DNA from: Bacteroidales bacterium
GTDB lineage: Bacteria; Bacteroidota; Bacteroidia; Bacteroidales; ML635J-15
DNA length: 50,591 bases
NCBI GenBank assembly: GCA_017645925.1
Contig: JAGCNN010000255.1
Span: forward strand, 1-50,591
Direction: 5' to 3'
Shown here: positions 7,401 through 16,891 of the stretch, one piece after another
Numbering within the stretch: the first letter of the stretch is position 1
Layout: each line of letters starts with the position of its first letter
Translations under genes and position numbers: made by a program
The notes under the pieces: generated by a model
What the model was told of the DNA's origin: nothing
The model's database searches: none
The model's input: the letters and a program-made list of their open reading frames with translations, nothing else

Positions 7401-9430
7401 GCACCCTTCTGCGATTTTATCCATATATCGCTCAGAGTATTGCTGGTGGAATGTATTGCTCCTACATAGCACGAATTTCCAATCATAAACGGGAATTTGC
7501 CGTTGCTGTTGTAAAATTCGGGGCTTTCTATTTCGTGGTCGAAGGTAATTGAGGAGCCGTGTCCGAAAAATGTCATCAAGGCAACTCCTGAATTTATGAG
7601 GTTGTTTATTGAATCGGTGTTTGTGGTTGTAACCGCCGCAGACGAATTTTTAAGAAAAGTATGCACATTACCACCAAAAAGCGTATCCTCAATAATATCC
7701 TTGTACGAATTAAGATAACCTTCGATACGACTTTGTTCCGACGCATTGTTTCCTCCACCAAAATGCATCACTTCTTTGTTCCAAAGCCCTGGCTCTGCCG
7801 ATTCAAATATTCTAACCTTGTTCAAATATGTTGTCAATTGCGAAGCCGATGTTATGGCAAGACGACCAGTTGCAAACAAAGGTTCTACTGTCGTCCCTCC
7901 TATTCCCACAGTAAAAAGCTGATCGCTAGCCGGTTGCCCTGCCGAAGGTACGGTTGTATATGCTGCATTAGAGGCATTGCCACGGAACTGGCTTGCTTCA
8001 AGAGAACGTCCAACCAAGAACAAATACTTTTCAGAAGGAGAAGCATTATACACTGCCAAACAGAACCTGCGTATTGCTGCCGGATTACGGTTTACGCCGT
8101 ATGCATATTGGTCGTAAAGCTGCGACACGTCAGCAACCAAAGCCTTATATCCCTGCGAATTCCTATATGTTGCATATTCGTTGCAAACACTTAGGTATTT
8201 ACTATGTGTAACTATCAGATAGTCGGCATTTGGTACCAACGAGAGATAGTTTATGAACTTGTTGTCGGCAGAAATTCTCTTTATGGCAGCTACCGACTGG
8301 TATCCATCGGACCCTACAAGAATCATCTGCCTTTCGCCATTAGTATTTCCAACAAGAGCCTTTATTGTACTTCCAATGGTAGGAACTATGCGCTCATGAT
8401 TGGTCAGGTCGTACAATATTGCGCCATCACCAAATGCGAAATTGCTTATTTCCAGATAATCCCTTGTATCTAAGCTATTGGCTGGAAGTTGGAATCCAAA
8501 TGCAGTTGCATTCTCGAAATTCCAATTATGAGGATAAACTATGTCTATGTATGACAATGCATTCTTGTCATTATCGCCTCCATCGGCAACAAACCTTATT
8601 GAGGTGGAAGCCGAAATTGTAGAACTAGGCACAATAATCTTCTTGCGAATAAACTCATATCCATTATATGTAGTATCAATTAACGTCTGCCTACCCATTA
8701 CCGCTGTAAGATGATGTAAGGCATTATAATACACCGCATTGCTTGTATTTGTTCCACCTACGGCCATTTCTATTTCCGTATCTGGACCATTGGAATATAC
8801 ACCTGCAGTTGCAATAGTTTTTGTTACCCCCGACGATGATATTTCCGTCGCATCCATCCACCCTTCCGACTGGGTAAACAGACTTCGCGTATTACCCGAA
8901 TAGTACTTTCCTGCATAGTTTGCCCGCTTGTGCCTTATGCAATAGTTCTGACGGTTTGCAATGTGGTCGTCAAAATCAGTCTCTGCCGATTCGCTCATTC
9001 GTAGATGTCCTCCGCCAAAATTCCAAGTCAAGAAATATGCTGAGGTATCATTGAAAAAGCTCAGTTCCGGATTTATCATGTTTTCGGGCGAATCGTAGAA
9101 GTCGTATTCGTCGGTGCCTCGGTTTTTCTTTGCATAGAACTCTATATACCCATTGCTGCCCATTGTGCCGTCGCTGTTTAACCCACTTACGTGGATATAT
9201 TGTTCCTCGCCATGATGGAAAATCTGCAACTGATTGGCATTAATAAGGTTTATTGGCACATCGGCTGAAATAAGTTCATTAGCATAAACCCTGTACATAC
9301 CATCCTTTACAATCTGAATCTTGAAGTACTGCTGGTTATAGTTTATCCAAGAATTTTCCTGCGCAAAAACGCCTGAACACACAAAAAATGCAATCAGTAA
9401 AAAAGATATGTATTTAAGACAAAGGTTCAT
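4490..9430 (-). CDS. porU2: T9SS C25-family sortase, PorU2-like
   Basis: A 1646-aa secreted protein with signal peptide (MNLCLKYISFLLIAFFVCSG...FA). After an N-terminal beta region it carries a gingipain-type peptidase C25 domain (about residues 400-780) with FFGHGSS near residue 622 and GNSCYVGA near 654, which give the His/Cys dyad. Next come a CARDB-like domain (from PDLMIDNSSISLSPREITTV), long beta-sandwich regions, and a C-terminal FlgD/T9SS-like domain (NLLNYPNPFSSQ ... AWDGCDTYGDRLANGVYFY) ending GKMYILR. In the T9SS, PorU removes the sorting domain from cargo and attaches it to A-LPS. Classical PorU is about 1100-1300 aa; the extra length, FlgD-like end and neighbouring PorV2-like barrel make me favour the PorU2 variant. 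It starts 3 nt after the PorV2 stop. Whether it is active on the cargos in this window is inference. Confidence 0.8.
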   Translation of the reverse strand: MNLCLKYISFLLIAFFVCSGVFAQENSWINYNQQYFKIQIVKDGMYRVYANELISADVPINLINANQLQIFHHGEEQYIHVSGLNSDGTMGSNGYIEFYAKKNRGTDEYDFYDSPENMINPELSFFNDTSAYFLTWNFGGGHLRMSESAETDFDDHIANRQNYCIRHKRANYAGKYYSGNTRSLFTQSEGWMDATEISSSGVTKTIATAGVYSNGPDTEIEMAVGGTNTSNAVYYNALHHLTAVMGRQTLIDTTYNGYEFIRKKIIVPSSTISASTSIRFVADGGDNDKNALSYIDIVYPHNWNFENATAFGFQLPANSLDTRDYLEISNFAFGDGAILYDLTNHERIVPTIGSTIKALVGNTNGERQMILVGSDGYQSVAAIKRISADNKFINYLSLVPNADYLIVTHSKYLSVCNEYATYRNSQGYKALVADVSQLYDQYAYGVNRNPAAIRRFCLAVYNASPSEKYLFLVGRSLEASQFRGNASNAAYTTVPSAGQPASDQLFTVGIGGTTVEPLFATGRLAITSASQLTTYLNKVRIFESAEPGLWNKEVMHFGGGNNASEQSRIEGYLNSYKDIIEDTLFGGNVHTFLKNSSAAVTTTNTDSINNLINSGVALMTFFGHGSSITFDHEIESPEFYNSNGKFPFMIGNSCYVGAIHSTSNTLSDIWIKSQKGAIGFMSSMDMGNTSYLHVYTDELYKNFAYKKYSRPIGIQIKNTLKNVLTDNWSTNTEVTSYQITLHGDPAIVIGPQPKPDLMIDNSSISLSPREITTVQDSFDVVVDIKNFGRAVLSNFQLFVERTLPDGSESHYETIVDGCMYRRTTCIRIPTNIIDGTGMNSIRVYVDGMNEIDEVSETNNYATMEFIIKSSDIFPIYPYEYAIYPYDTVSLVASTGDSFLASARYRFQIDTTDAFNSPYMRETIVNSEGGIVSWKVPLQLAENMVYYWRVAAESENSEYAWKESSFIYIEGEEGWSQAHYYQFKKDKFNLIEYNRSSQTFTYSQGYRQLNCHNRASVGTSTFYVVRWSIDNTVGLYTGAYSNCNTGSAMVVAVINPLTLQAWLSNIHNYGQRNYPHCFSASGPSPYFTFDINTNALNGMVNLLNDVPDGYYILIYSWRTVAFTSLPESLKQSMENLGAMQIRSVPNNKAYIFCTRKGDPSIYREVYGDDIDMDPLNLVTDLNYGYMTSTVVGPSKRWRSLQWEHESEEGDEIKLEVYGIRPSGEEELVIDSLGANDLLLSALGNLIDYRTYPNLRLNLFTRDTLSHTPPQLKKWQLRFDGVPETAIDPKLGYFFNSDTIERGDELVFSIATRNVSNYDMDSLVVKYWIRDSHNNETVIDVRTLRPHPANDIITDTIRYSTLELSGMNSIWVEFNPINEAIGTYYQPEQYHYNNIAAKYFYITNDNTNPLLEVSFDGKYIMNGEIVSAKPEILITLKDENKYLALNDTSLFEMHLTNLTAGQAKRINFGIQENPLESIEWVPAELPDNSCKIIYKPVFTVDGTYRLQVQAKDAAGNISGDNCYVIDFNIITRSTITNLLNYPNPFSSQTRFVFELTGSEIPDELEIEIFTVTGKVVKRIYLEELGPIFIGRNITEYAWDGCDTYGDRLANGVYFYTVKAKINGEEIEKRDVGTDKYFKREIGKMYILR

Positions 9431-9433
9431 TTC

Positions 9434-10540
9434 CTACAATCTAGCTCTCGATCCTTTTTCGTTTTTCTTTATATTGAAACTATAGCTAAGAGAAAAAACA
9501 TGCGAATACAATGCAATACTTTGGTTTCCAACATCGGTGAAAGCATAATCGATACGTACACCGTAGAACTTTACGCCAATGCCGAGGTTTGGCTGCCAAT
9601 AAAAAGTTTTCTTACCATCAAAGTCGGGAACTGTCTGGAAATTGTTGAATCCGCAACGCAGGAAAACCAGGTCGCCATAACCGAGTTCCAGTCCGAAAGT
9701 GGGGTCGATACTTAATGCCTTGCTACGGATGAGAGTGCTACGCTTGCCATCGAAAGTCATTGCAAGGTCGATTTCGGGATAAATCGTAAACTTTTCCTTT
9801 ATCGTAAACAAATATCCTGCGCCAAGCATAAGACGAGGTACAGTAACTTCGACGCCATTGACAGGAATTTCGTTGCCAGTTTCTGCATATACATCAGCGA
9901 GTAGCTCGCGATTGTAGTTCCAAGCGTTGAAAGTTCCTATCCCATCGCGCAATACAGCACCGAAACGCCAAGCCTTGTAGTCGTATTTCGCTGCAAAGTC
10001 GAGCCCGAAGCCTACTGCATGTGCAAATTCTCCAACATTACGGTAGATAATCTTCACATTTCCGCCAACACTAAGACCTTCAATGGGAAGCTTACGCGAA
10101 TATGAAGCCATGAATGCATAGTCAGCTATCGAAAAAGAGGTAATATTGTCGTAATTGATATTTCCGTTTGGATCTATCAGGTTAAGGGTATTGGGAATAT
10201 CGTCAACACCGAAGCGAACCATCGACAACGCTATTGTTGATTTTTCATCAATCTTATATCCGGCACCGACAAAGTCGTATTTTGAAATTCCTGCAAAATA
10301 TTCCGAATGCATTGCTCCAATTTCTATTGTCTTGTCAAGGTTTATCAACGAGGCTGGATTCCAATATGTAGCAGAAATGTCATTTGTAGAGGAAATTACC
10401 GATGTTCCCATTCCCAAAGCCCTTGCTCCAACGCCAATTGAGAGGAACTCGTTGCTGTATTTCGACACCCCCTGTGCATTTAAAAAATTTACAGAGGTTG
10501 CCAATAATACAAATAATGCTAATTTTGCAGTCGTTTTCAT
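9434..10540 (-). CDS. porV2: PorV/PorQ-family outer-membrane barrel, PorV2-like
   Basis: A 368-aa protein with signal peptide (MKTTAKLALFVLLATSVNFLNAQ) and a FadL-like barrel. The opening SIGVGARALGMGTSVISSTN ... YWNPASL is the family signature in which an N-terminal plug meets the barrel; alternating aromatic beta-strands run to the end (YSHVFSLSYSFNIK). PorV is the T9SS shuttle that hands folded cargo from the translocon to the PorU sortase. The signature here differs from the PDARAGGMGD form of classical PorV, so I call it PorV2-like. It is the first gene of the porV2-porU2-propeller operon and diverges from pssA across a 69-bp gap. PorQ is the alternative, but gene order with the sortase argues against it. 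Confidence 0.8.
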   Translation of the reverse strand: MKTTAKLALFVLLATSVNFLNAQGVSKYSNEFLSIGVGARALGMGTSVISSTNDISATYWNPASLINLDKTIEIGAMHSEYFAGISKYDFVGAGYKIDEKSTIALSMVRFGVDDIPNTLNLIDPNGNINYDNITSFSIADYAFMASYSRKLPIEGLSVGGNVKIIYRNVGEFAHAVGFGLDFAAKYDYKAWRFGAVLRDGIGTFNAWNYNRELLADVYAETGNEIPVNGVEVTVPRLMLGAGYLFTIKEKFTIYPEIDLAMTFDGKRSTLIRSKALSIDPTFGLELGYGDLVFLRCGFNNFQTVPDFDGKKTFYWQPNLGIGVKFYGVRIDYAFTDVGNQSIALYSHVFSLSYSFNIKKNEKGSRARL

Positions 10541-10609
10541 CTGTCAATTTTTACGATGCAAAGAAAACGATTTTAAACGACAACTTATTATATATTTTTA
10601 AAAAAAGGT

Positions 10610-11371
10610 ATGAAAAAGATAAAAGCGGCATTCCCTTCGTTTGTAACTTCGCTGAATATGGTCTGCGGAGTGTGCGCTTCGGTGCTTGCAATGCAAGGCG
10701 AAACAAGGCTTGCCGTAGTGCTGATAATATTGGCGGCTGTGTTCGATTTCTGCGATGGTTTTGTTGCAAGATTGCTACACTCCGTATCGGAATTCGGCAA
10801 GCAGATGGATTCTCTGTCCGACCTTATCAGCTTTGGTGTTGCTCCGTCTGTCATAATGTACGAATTTGCCGTATCGAACGAACTTTTTTCGCACTATGTG
10901 GCACTTTTCGTTTTGCTGATTGCTGTATTTTCGGGACTTCGCCTAGCAAAATTCAACATCGACCCCGAACAGACGACCGAATTCAAAGGGCTGCCAACTC
11001 CAGCTTCGGCCTTGTTTGTAATTTCGGTGTGCTACTATTGCAAGACAAGCGATTCTGTTTTGGCTCAGGCACTTACATCGCAGGTGGCCGTCATTACTGT
11101 TGTGGCTTTCGTCTGCATAATGATGGTGGTGAATTTGCGTCTGTTCTCAATGAAGATTAAAACATTGAAGATAAAGGCAATAATCTGGCAACTGATACTT
11201 GTGGCATCGTTAATCGCGTTTGTGTGCCTGTTTGGTGTGTTGGGATTGGCATTTACCATTATTTTGTATGTTATCTTATCGATAATCAGGAATATAATAA
11301 ATCGCGATAATAAAGATAATAATGTAAAGACGCAAAATTTTGCGTCTCCACATAAACCCCCAGAATCATAG
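10610..11371 (+). CDS. pssA: CDP-diacylglycerol--serine O-phosphatidyltransferase (phosphatidylserine synthase)
   Basis: An integral membrane enzyme making phosphatidylserine from CDP-diacylglycerol and serine, the route to phosphatidylethanolamine. The 253-aa protein has about eight hydrophobic helices and a perfect CDP-alcohol phosphatidyltransferase motif: in FCDGFVARLLHSVSEFGKQ followed by MDSLSD, the pattern DG-x2-AR-x8-G-x3-D-x3-D is met exactly (residues about 47-69). The last 14 or so residues (after NRDNKDN) are encoded by a palindromic repeat element at 11323-11352 and its downstream sequence. They look like an acquired tail rather than a conserved part of the enzyme. It diverges from porV2; purS follows 91 nt downstream. 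Confidence 0.93.
   Translation: MKKIKAAFPSFVTSLNMVCGVCASVLAMQGETRLAVVLIILAAVFDFCDGFVARLLHSVSEFGKQMDSLSDLISFGVAPSVIMYEFAVSNELFSHYVALFVLLIAVFSGLRLAKFNIDPEQTTEFKGLPTPASALFVISVCYYCKTSDSVLAQALTSQVAVITVVAFVCIMMVVNLRLFSMKIKTLKIKAIIWQLILVASLIAFVCLFGVLGLAFTIILYVILSIIRNIINRDNKDNNVKTQNFASPHKPPES
11323..11352. repeat. TGTA-type palindrome, copy A (inside the 3' end of pssA)
   Basis: A perfect 18-bp palindromic core GACGCAAAATTTTGCGTC (11329-11346) lies within arms beginning TGTAAA and ending CTCCACA. It shares its core with the copy at 40601 and its general plan (TGTA-arm-loop-arm-TACA) with three more elements near 40 kb. In pssA it is translated as part of the C-terminal tail. Confidence 0.7.
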
Positions 11372-11452
11372 AACCCCAGAAACATAGAAACTCAGAAACC
11401 CAGAAACATAGAAACTTGAAACTTAGAAACTTGAAACTTAGAAACTAAAAAA
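11357..11452. repeat. Degenerate short direct repeats between pssA and purS
   Basis: About 95 bp built from repeats of AGAAACnTAGAAACTTGAAAC-like units (for example CTTGAAACTTAGAAA occurs twice at 11414-11445). It is low-complexity, A-rich and non-coding apart from the end of pssA. It looks like slippage-generated sequence; no hairpin with a T run is seen. Confidence 0.55.
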
Positions 11453-11462
11453 ACATATTGTC

Positions 11463-11717
11463 ATGAAATTTTACGCTCAAATCAATGTTATGCCGCTGAA
11501 GGCATTGTTGGATCCACAAGGAAAGGCTGTATTGAACAGCGCAGTTAAGACTGGTTTCGAAACTCTCCGCAATGTCCGCATAGGCAAACACATAGATGTT
11601 GAAATAGAAGCAGATTCTGAAGCTGAGGCAAACAAGAAGATTGACGAATTTTGCAGCAAGGTTCTCGTAAACCCAATAATCGAGTCCTACGAATTTTCCT
11701 TAGCCGAGGCAAAGTAA
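11463..11717 (+). CDS. purS: Phosphoribosylformylglycinamidine synthase subunit PurS
   Basis: The small structural subunit of the three-part FGAM synthase (PurS-PurQ-PurL), which converts FGAR to FGAM in de novo purine synthesis and channels ammonia from PurQ to PurL. At 84 aa it has the family's size. Hallmarks are VMPLKALLDPQGKAVLNSAV near the N-terminus, VRIGKHIDVEIEADSEAEAN in the middle and VNPIIESYEF at the end. It is on the plus strand behind pssA and ahead of a lipoprotein gene. Its presence predicts separate PurL and PurQ genes elsewhere, rather than one long fused PurL. purD in this window belongs to the same pathway but lies 6 kb away on the other strand. Confidence 0.93.
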   Translation: MKFYAQINVMPLKALLDPQGKAVLNSAVKTGFETLRNVRIGKHIDVEIEADSEAEANKKIDEFCSKVLVNPIIESYEFSLAEAK

Positions 11718-11782
11718 TTGTCGCTTGATGCCGATAAGTTGGAAATGTGGTTCAGCATATTTCCTGATATTTGTGTAGTCTG

Positions 11783-13486
11783 ATGAATAGTCGGATATTC
11801 AGCATATTGATTGCAGTGCTTGCAAGTCTGCTTGTACTTGCCTGCGCCAAGCAGGTTGTGCTTACTGGTGGCGCAAAAGATGTTACTCCGCCAGAACCAA
11901 AGGCAAGTATGCCCGAAAATGGTTCTACTAACTTTTCTACCAAGCACAAATCAAAGTACGTAGTTGTAAAATTCAACGAGTACATAAAGCTGAATGATGT
12001 ATCTTCGAAGTTGATTGTATCGCCACCAATGGAAGAAAAACCCGTGGCTATAGTAAATGGCAAAAAACTGAAAATCAAGATAAAGACTTCGCAGTTAAAA
12101 CCGAACACAACATATTGCCTCAATTTCAACGATGCGATAGCTGACATTAACGAAAACAATGCTCTCAACAGTTTTGTATATGCGTTTTCCACTGGTCAAG
12201 AGATTGATTCCCTGTCGTTTGCAGGAACTGTTTTTGATGCCTTCACTCGCAAACCAGTAAACGATGCATGGGTTACCCTCTACAGCAACTTATCCGACAC
12301 CGCCGTTTCGACAACTATGCCCGACTATATAACAAAAGTTGACAAAAACGGTAATTTCTGCATCAATTTCATTGCCGAAAACGACTACAAGGCATTTGCT
12401 TTGCGCGACAACAATTCCAATTTCAAATTCGACTTGCCCGAAGAAGGCATTGCATTCATTGACACAACTTTCCATCCATCAGTAGAAATCTCATACGATA
12501 CAGTAAAAACAAAGGATACACTCAACGATTCCATTGTTACAAAACTACAATACCAACCCGATGATGTGAAGTTGCTGCTCTTTACTGAAAACAAGACACC
12601 TCAGTATTTCAAATCCACCAAAAGAGTGAAACGCAACTACTTTGAGCTTGTTTTTAATTTCACCCAATACGAAAAATTCAACTTCACAGTTCCAAATGAC
12701 AGTGCTGCTTTTGTGTGGGCTGCCGAAAATCCCGACACCATAAGAATCTGGCTGAAAGATACTGCACTTATTGCATCCGACACTCTGAAAATATTTGCCG
12801 AATACGTTGACCCTGCTTTCCCCGATTCCATACACCATGACACGCTAAAATTCCGCAAGCAGGACAAATTGTTCCCCGACACACTTCTTACAATGAAACT
12901 TTCAAAGGATAAACGTCCCGACTCCGACTATATAATTTCGTTTTCTCAACCAGTAGAAACATTTGACACAAGCAGGTTGAGCTTATTCGGCGCCGTTGAC
13001 ACCTTGTTTGAGAAGATGGAATGCAGCATAGAAAAGGATTCTCTCAACCCATTGAATCTAAGAGTTATAGCCGACATTGCTGAAGGACGCAAATATAGGG
13101 TTGCTGTTGATTCTGCATTTGCCACCTGCATATATGGTTATTCAAACAAAGCTGACTCCATTGAGATTGTGCCAATGCGTGAAACGGATTTCGGAGCACT
13201 GACGGTAAAATTTCAGGACGACAGACCATATTTGGTAGAATTGCTTCAGTCTGATAAGATTAAAGCCCGCAATAAGGTTACAGACAGGCAGGTTACATTT
13301 GTTAATCTGCTTCCTGGCAAGTACGACATCCGTATCATTGACGATGAAAACGGCAACGGCAGATGGGACACAGGCGACTACACCATACATCTTCAACCCG
13401 AAAAGATTTTCTATTATCCACAAACCTACGAAATTCGTAGCAGTTGGGAACATGAAGTGATAATAGAAGGAGAAAAAGTTGAATGA
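11783..13486 (+). CDS. Large Ig-like domain lipoprotein
   Basis: A 567-aa surface lipoprotein. I start at the ATG at 11783 (MNSRIFSILIAVLASLL); the signal ends in VLAC, giving a lipidated Cys near residue 20. The N-terminal part (about residues 33-135, PPEPKASMPENGSTNFSTKH ... LNFNDAIADINENN) matches the SbsA/Big-type Ig-like domain widely seen in Bacteroidota. It is followed by a carboxypeptidase-regulatory-like beta domain (FAGTVFDAFTRKPVNDAWVT) and further beta-sandwich sequence. The C-terminus has IRIIDDENGNGRWDTGDYT, a Ca-binding-like DxNxNGxxDxGD loop. No enzyme motif. The family is conserved in Bacteroidota without firm function; I infer an envelope structural role. It lies 65 nt downstream of purS. 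Confidence 0.8.
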   Translation: MNSRIFSILIAVLASLLVLACAKQVVLTGGAKDVTPPEPKASMPENGSTNFSTKHKSKYVVVKFNEYIKLNDVSSKLIVSPPMEEKPVAIVNGKKLKIKIKTSQLKPNTTYCLNFNDAIADINENNALNSFVYAFSTGQEIDSLSFAGTVFDAFTRKPVNDAWVTLYSNLSDTAVSTTMPDYITKVDKNGNFCINFIAENDYKAFALRDNNSNFKFDLPEEGIAFIDTTFHPSVEISYDTVKTKDTLNDSIVTKLQYQPDDVKLLLFTENKTPQYFKSTKRVKRNYFELVFNFTQYEKFNFTVPNDSAAFVWAAENPDTIRIWLKDTALIASDTLKIFAEYVDPAFPDSIHHDTLKFRKQDKLFPDTLLTMKLSKDKRPDSDYIISFSQPVETFDTSRLSLFGAVDTLFEKMECSIEKDSLNPLNLRVIADIAEGRKYRVAVDSAFATCIYGYSNKADSIEIVPMRETDFGALTVKFQDDRPYLVELLQSDKIKARNKVTDRQVTFVNLLPGKYDIRIIDDENGNGRWDTGDYTIHLQPEKIFYYPQTYEIRSSWEHEVIIEGEKVE

Positions 13487-13525
13487 TAAATAGGGTGGTG
13501 TCCGCTAAACCCTTTTTGGTCATCC

Positions 13526-13776
13526 GGAACCTTTAGCTCACGCAGCGAAGCAAGTAAAGTAGAACGAACAGCATAAGGAACGTTGTTTGTGAGTTCACTT
13601 GTCCGGAACGTTGCTTGCAACCTCACGAAGTAATCTATTCTCTAATAATACGTTAAGAGATTTCGGACAGACAGGCTCACACAACACGTTCCTTAATTGG
13701 TTCGCTTTGTCTTCCGTACCTTTAGCTCACGCAGCGAAGTAAGTAACCTTTAGCTCGCGATACGAAGTGAGCAAAT
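13526..13776. repeat. Three dispersed copies of a roughly 29-bp repeat
   Basis: Copies at 13529-13557 and 13719-13746 share CCTTTAGCTCACGCAGCGAA, continuing G(C/T)AAGTAA. A third diverged copy follows immediately at 13747-13775 (CCTTTAGCTCGCGATACGAA then GTGAGCAAATG), in which GCTC...GAGC forms an imperfect inverted repeat. Copies 2 and 3 are head to tail. No coding potential is seen; it resembles the short dispersed repeats common in Bacteroidota intergenic DNA. Confidence 0.65.
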
Positions 13777-13860
13777 GACAGGCTGAGTACGTTACTGGAC
13801 AACAATAGTCATAATTCTATCTTGCACAAATTAGGCTATTCTTTTGAATTTGGCACAAAC

Positions 13861-13889
13861 AAAAAAAGGAGACTCAGCAAAGTCCCCTT
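13861..13889 (-). terminator. Terminator of the atpDC transcript
   Basis: A 9-bp stem (13881-13889 with 13866-13874) and 6-nt loop. The single plus-strand mismatch becomes a G-U pair in minus-strand RNA, and the stem is followed by a T run read on the minus strand (13867-13861). It sits about 22 nt past the atpC stop. Confidence 0.75.
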
Positions 13890-13911
13890 CTCTAGATAAT
13901 ATGAAAAATCA

Positions 13912-14151
13912 CTATTCTTCTACGAGAATTACAATCTTATTGTTCTTACATTCTACAAGGCCACCATTGACACTGAACGTCAGTTCATTATCATTCATTT
14001 CCCTGATAACTACTTCGCCTTTATCCAATGTTGATACGATTGGAGCGTGCATGTTCAGAATCTGGAATGAACCCTTCGAACCAGGAACTTTAACCATTGA
14101 GGTTTCGCCTTCAAACAATTTCTTTTCGGGTGTGATAATTTCTACTGTCAT
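13912..14151 (-). CDS. atpC: ATP synthase F1 epsilon subunit (short form)
   Basis: The epsilon subunit of the F1 stalk couples gamma rotation to the c-ring and can restrain ATP hydrolysis. This 79-aa protein (MTVEIITPEKKLFEGETSMV ... NKIVILVEE) consists only of the N-terminal beta-sandwich; the C-terminal helical hairpin present in the ~135-aa E. coli protein is absent. Short epsilons are known in Bacteroidota, so this is probably not a truncation. It follows atpD by 8 nt on the same strand and is followed by a terminator. Lack of the helices implies that the usual epsilon-mediated latch on hydrolysis is missing. Confidence 0.92.
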   Translation of the reverse strand: MTVEIITPEKKLFEGETSMVKVPGSKGSFQILNMHAPIVSTLDKGEVVIREMNDNELTFSVNGGLVECKNNKIVILVEE

Positions 14152-14159
14152 AACTATTA

Positions 14160-15680
<1,521 letters not shown>

Positions 15681-15702
15681 TTACTAATAAAATTTTTGCT
15701 AA

Positions 15703-15733
15703 CAAAGGTAAAAAAACATATTTAAACCGACAA
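15703..15733 (-). promoter_or_regulatory. Candidate promoter of atpDC
   Basis: On the minus strand, TACCTTTG (15710-15703) fits the -7 consensus TAnnTTTG and is preceded after 20 nt by CTTG (TTG at 15733-15731). It lies in an A/T-rich region, with the box ending 25 nt upstream of the atpD ATG. Confidence 0.6.
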
Positions 15734-15880
15734 GAAAAATATTCCGTTTTTTATAAAATATTTTTACTTGCTGAAATACAATATATTATAAGTAATTATG
15801 ATATTTTACCAACAAATAAGATGTACGCTTTGGGACTAAATACCGAAATTTTAACGTTCAAAAAATCTTAAATCCAGAAA

Positions 15881-16858
15881 TCAATAGTTTCGCGACATCA
15901 TTGCATTCACAAAGCTGCGCAGAACTTCTTTTCTTGGTTCAGCAACACTTACTTTGGCTAGATAATCATCAGCCTGAAGGTACAAATCTTCAATTTTTTG
16001 AGAAGTTATTTTCTTGATATTCAAGCTGTCATATATTGACTTTACGGCGTTGTACTTTTCTGTCCTGTCAAAATTTTCTTCTGATAGCCAATGAGCAAGT
16101 TCCGATTTTGCATTTCCTGTTGCAAGGTTCAGTGCATTGATAAGCAGGAAAGTTTTTTTGTTTTCGGCAATGTCGCCTCCAATAGGCTTTCCGAAGACTG
16201 CTGCATCGCCGTATGTGTCGAGCAAATCGTCCTGCAACTGAAAGGCAAGTCCCGCATGACGTCCATACTGGTAGATGTTTTCGCAGTCGGAGTCGGATGC
16301 ACCAGCGATAAGAGCGCCAATTTTTAGGCTTCCTGCAAGCAATACGGCTGTCTTTAGGTTTATCATCTTCATATAGTCATCAACAGTAACGTTGTTGTCG
16401 GTTTCGAAATCCATGTCGTACTGCTGACCTTCGCATATCTCTATTGCCGTCTGAAGGAAAGTGTCGAGCACAGCATCCCGATTTACCTTTGTCTTTGCCG
16501 CGCACCTGCATGCCACAAGCGACATCAGGTCGCCCGAAAGTATTGCTATGTTGTCGGTCCATTTCTTATGTACGGTTGGACGTCCGCGCCGAAGGTCCGA
16601 CTTGTCCATTATGTCGTCGTGCAGCAAGGTGAAATTGTGGAATATTTCAAGTCCGATAGCGGTATCCACTGCCATATCTGTGTTTGCGCCAAACATCTCA
16701 GCCGACATCAGGCACATCACAGGGCGGATACGTTTTCCTCCTGCCGAAAGCGCGTACCTTACAGGTTCGTACAGATATTCTGGTTCTTTGGGGGCTCTAT
16801 TCAAAAAATCGGCAAGACATTTATTAAAATAATCCAGCAAATATTCCTGCGTATTCAT
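15881..16858 (-). CDS. Polyprenyl synthetase (trans-isoprenyl diphosphate synthase)
   Basis: Condenses isopentenyl diphosphate with allylic diphosphates to make all-trans prenyl chains (for quinones or as a precursor of C15-C20 compounds). The 325-aa protein has SAGGKRIRPVMCLMSAEMFG, the first Asp-rich motif LLHDDIMDKSDLRRGRPTVH (about residues 78-97) and the second, FQLQDDLLDTYGDAAVFGKP (about 210-229), both with intact Asp residues. KKTFLLINALN, a conserved Lys/Thr segment, follows. Chain length cannot be fixed: Phe/His residues before the first motif (EIFHNFTLLHDD) are compatible with a farnesyl- or geranylgeranyl-type enzyme. It is the last gene of the recQ-purD operon, 33 nt after the DUF6427 gene. 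Confidence 0.9.
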   Translation of the reverse strand: MNTQEYLLDYFNKCLADFLNRAPKEPEYLYEPVRYALSAGGKRIRPVMCLMSAEMFGANTDMAVDTAIGLEIFHNFTLLHDDIMDKSDLRRGRPTVHKKWTDNIAILSGDLMSLVACRCAAKTKVNRDAVLDTFLQTAIEICEGQQYDMDFETDNNVTVDDYMKMINLKTAVLLAGSLKIGALIAGASDSDCENIYQYGRHAGLAFQLQDDLLDTYGDAAVFGKPIGGDIAENKKTFLLINALNLATGNAKSELAHWLSEENFDRTEKYNAVKSIYDSLNIKKITSQKIEDLYLQADDYLAKVSVAEPRKEVLRSFVNAMMSRNY

Positions 16859-16891
16859 AAGACAAAATTACTTTTAATAATAAATAGGTAT

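Larger units (their letters stand above)
13487..13911. other. 425-bp intergenic region with direct repeats
   Basis: No credible gene is seen on either strand. It holds three copies of a CCTTTAGCTC-A/G-CG-type direct repeat (annotated separately), scattered GGAACGTTG words (near 13569 and 13606), and the atpC terminator at its right end. No tRNA cloverleaf was found. Confidence 0.7.

Noticed and set aside
13487..13911. Possible tRNA or CRISPR in the repeat-bearing gap
   Set aside because: The three repeats have unequal spacing with no uniform spacers, and no cloverleaf could be drawn.
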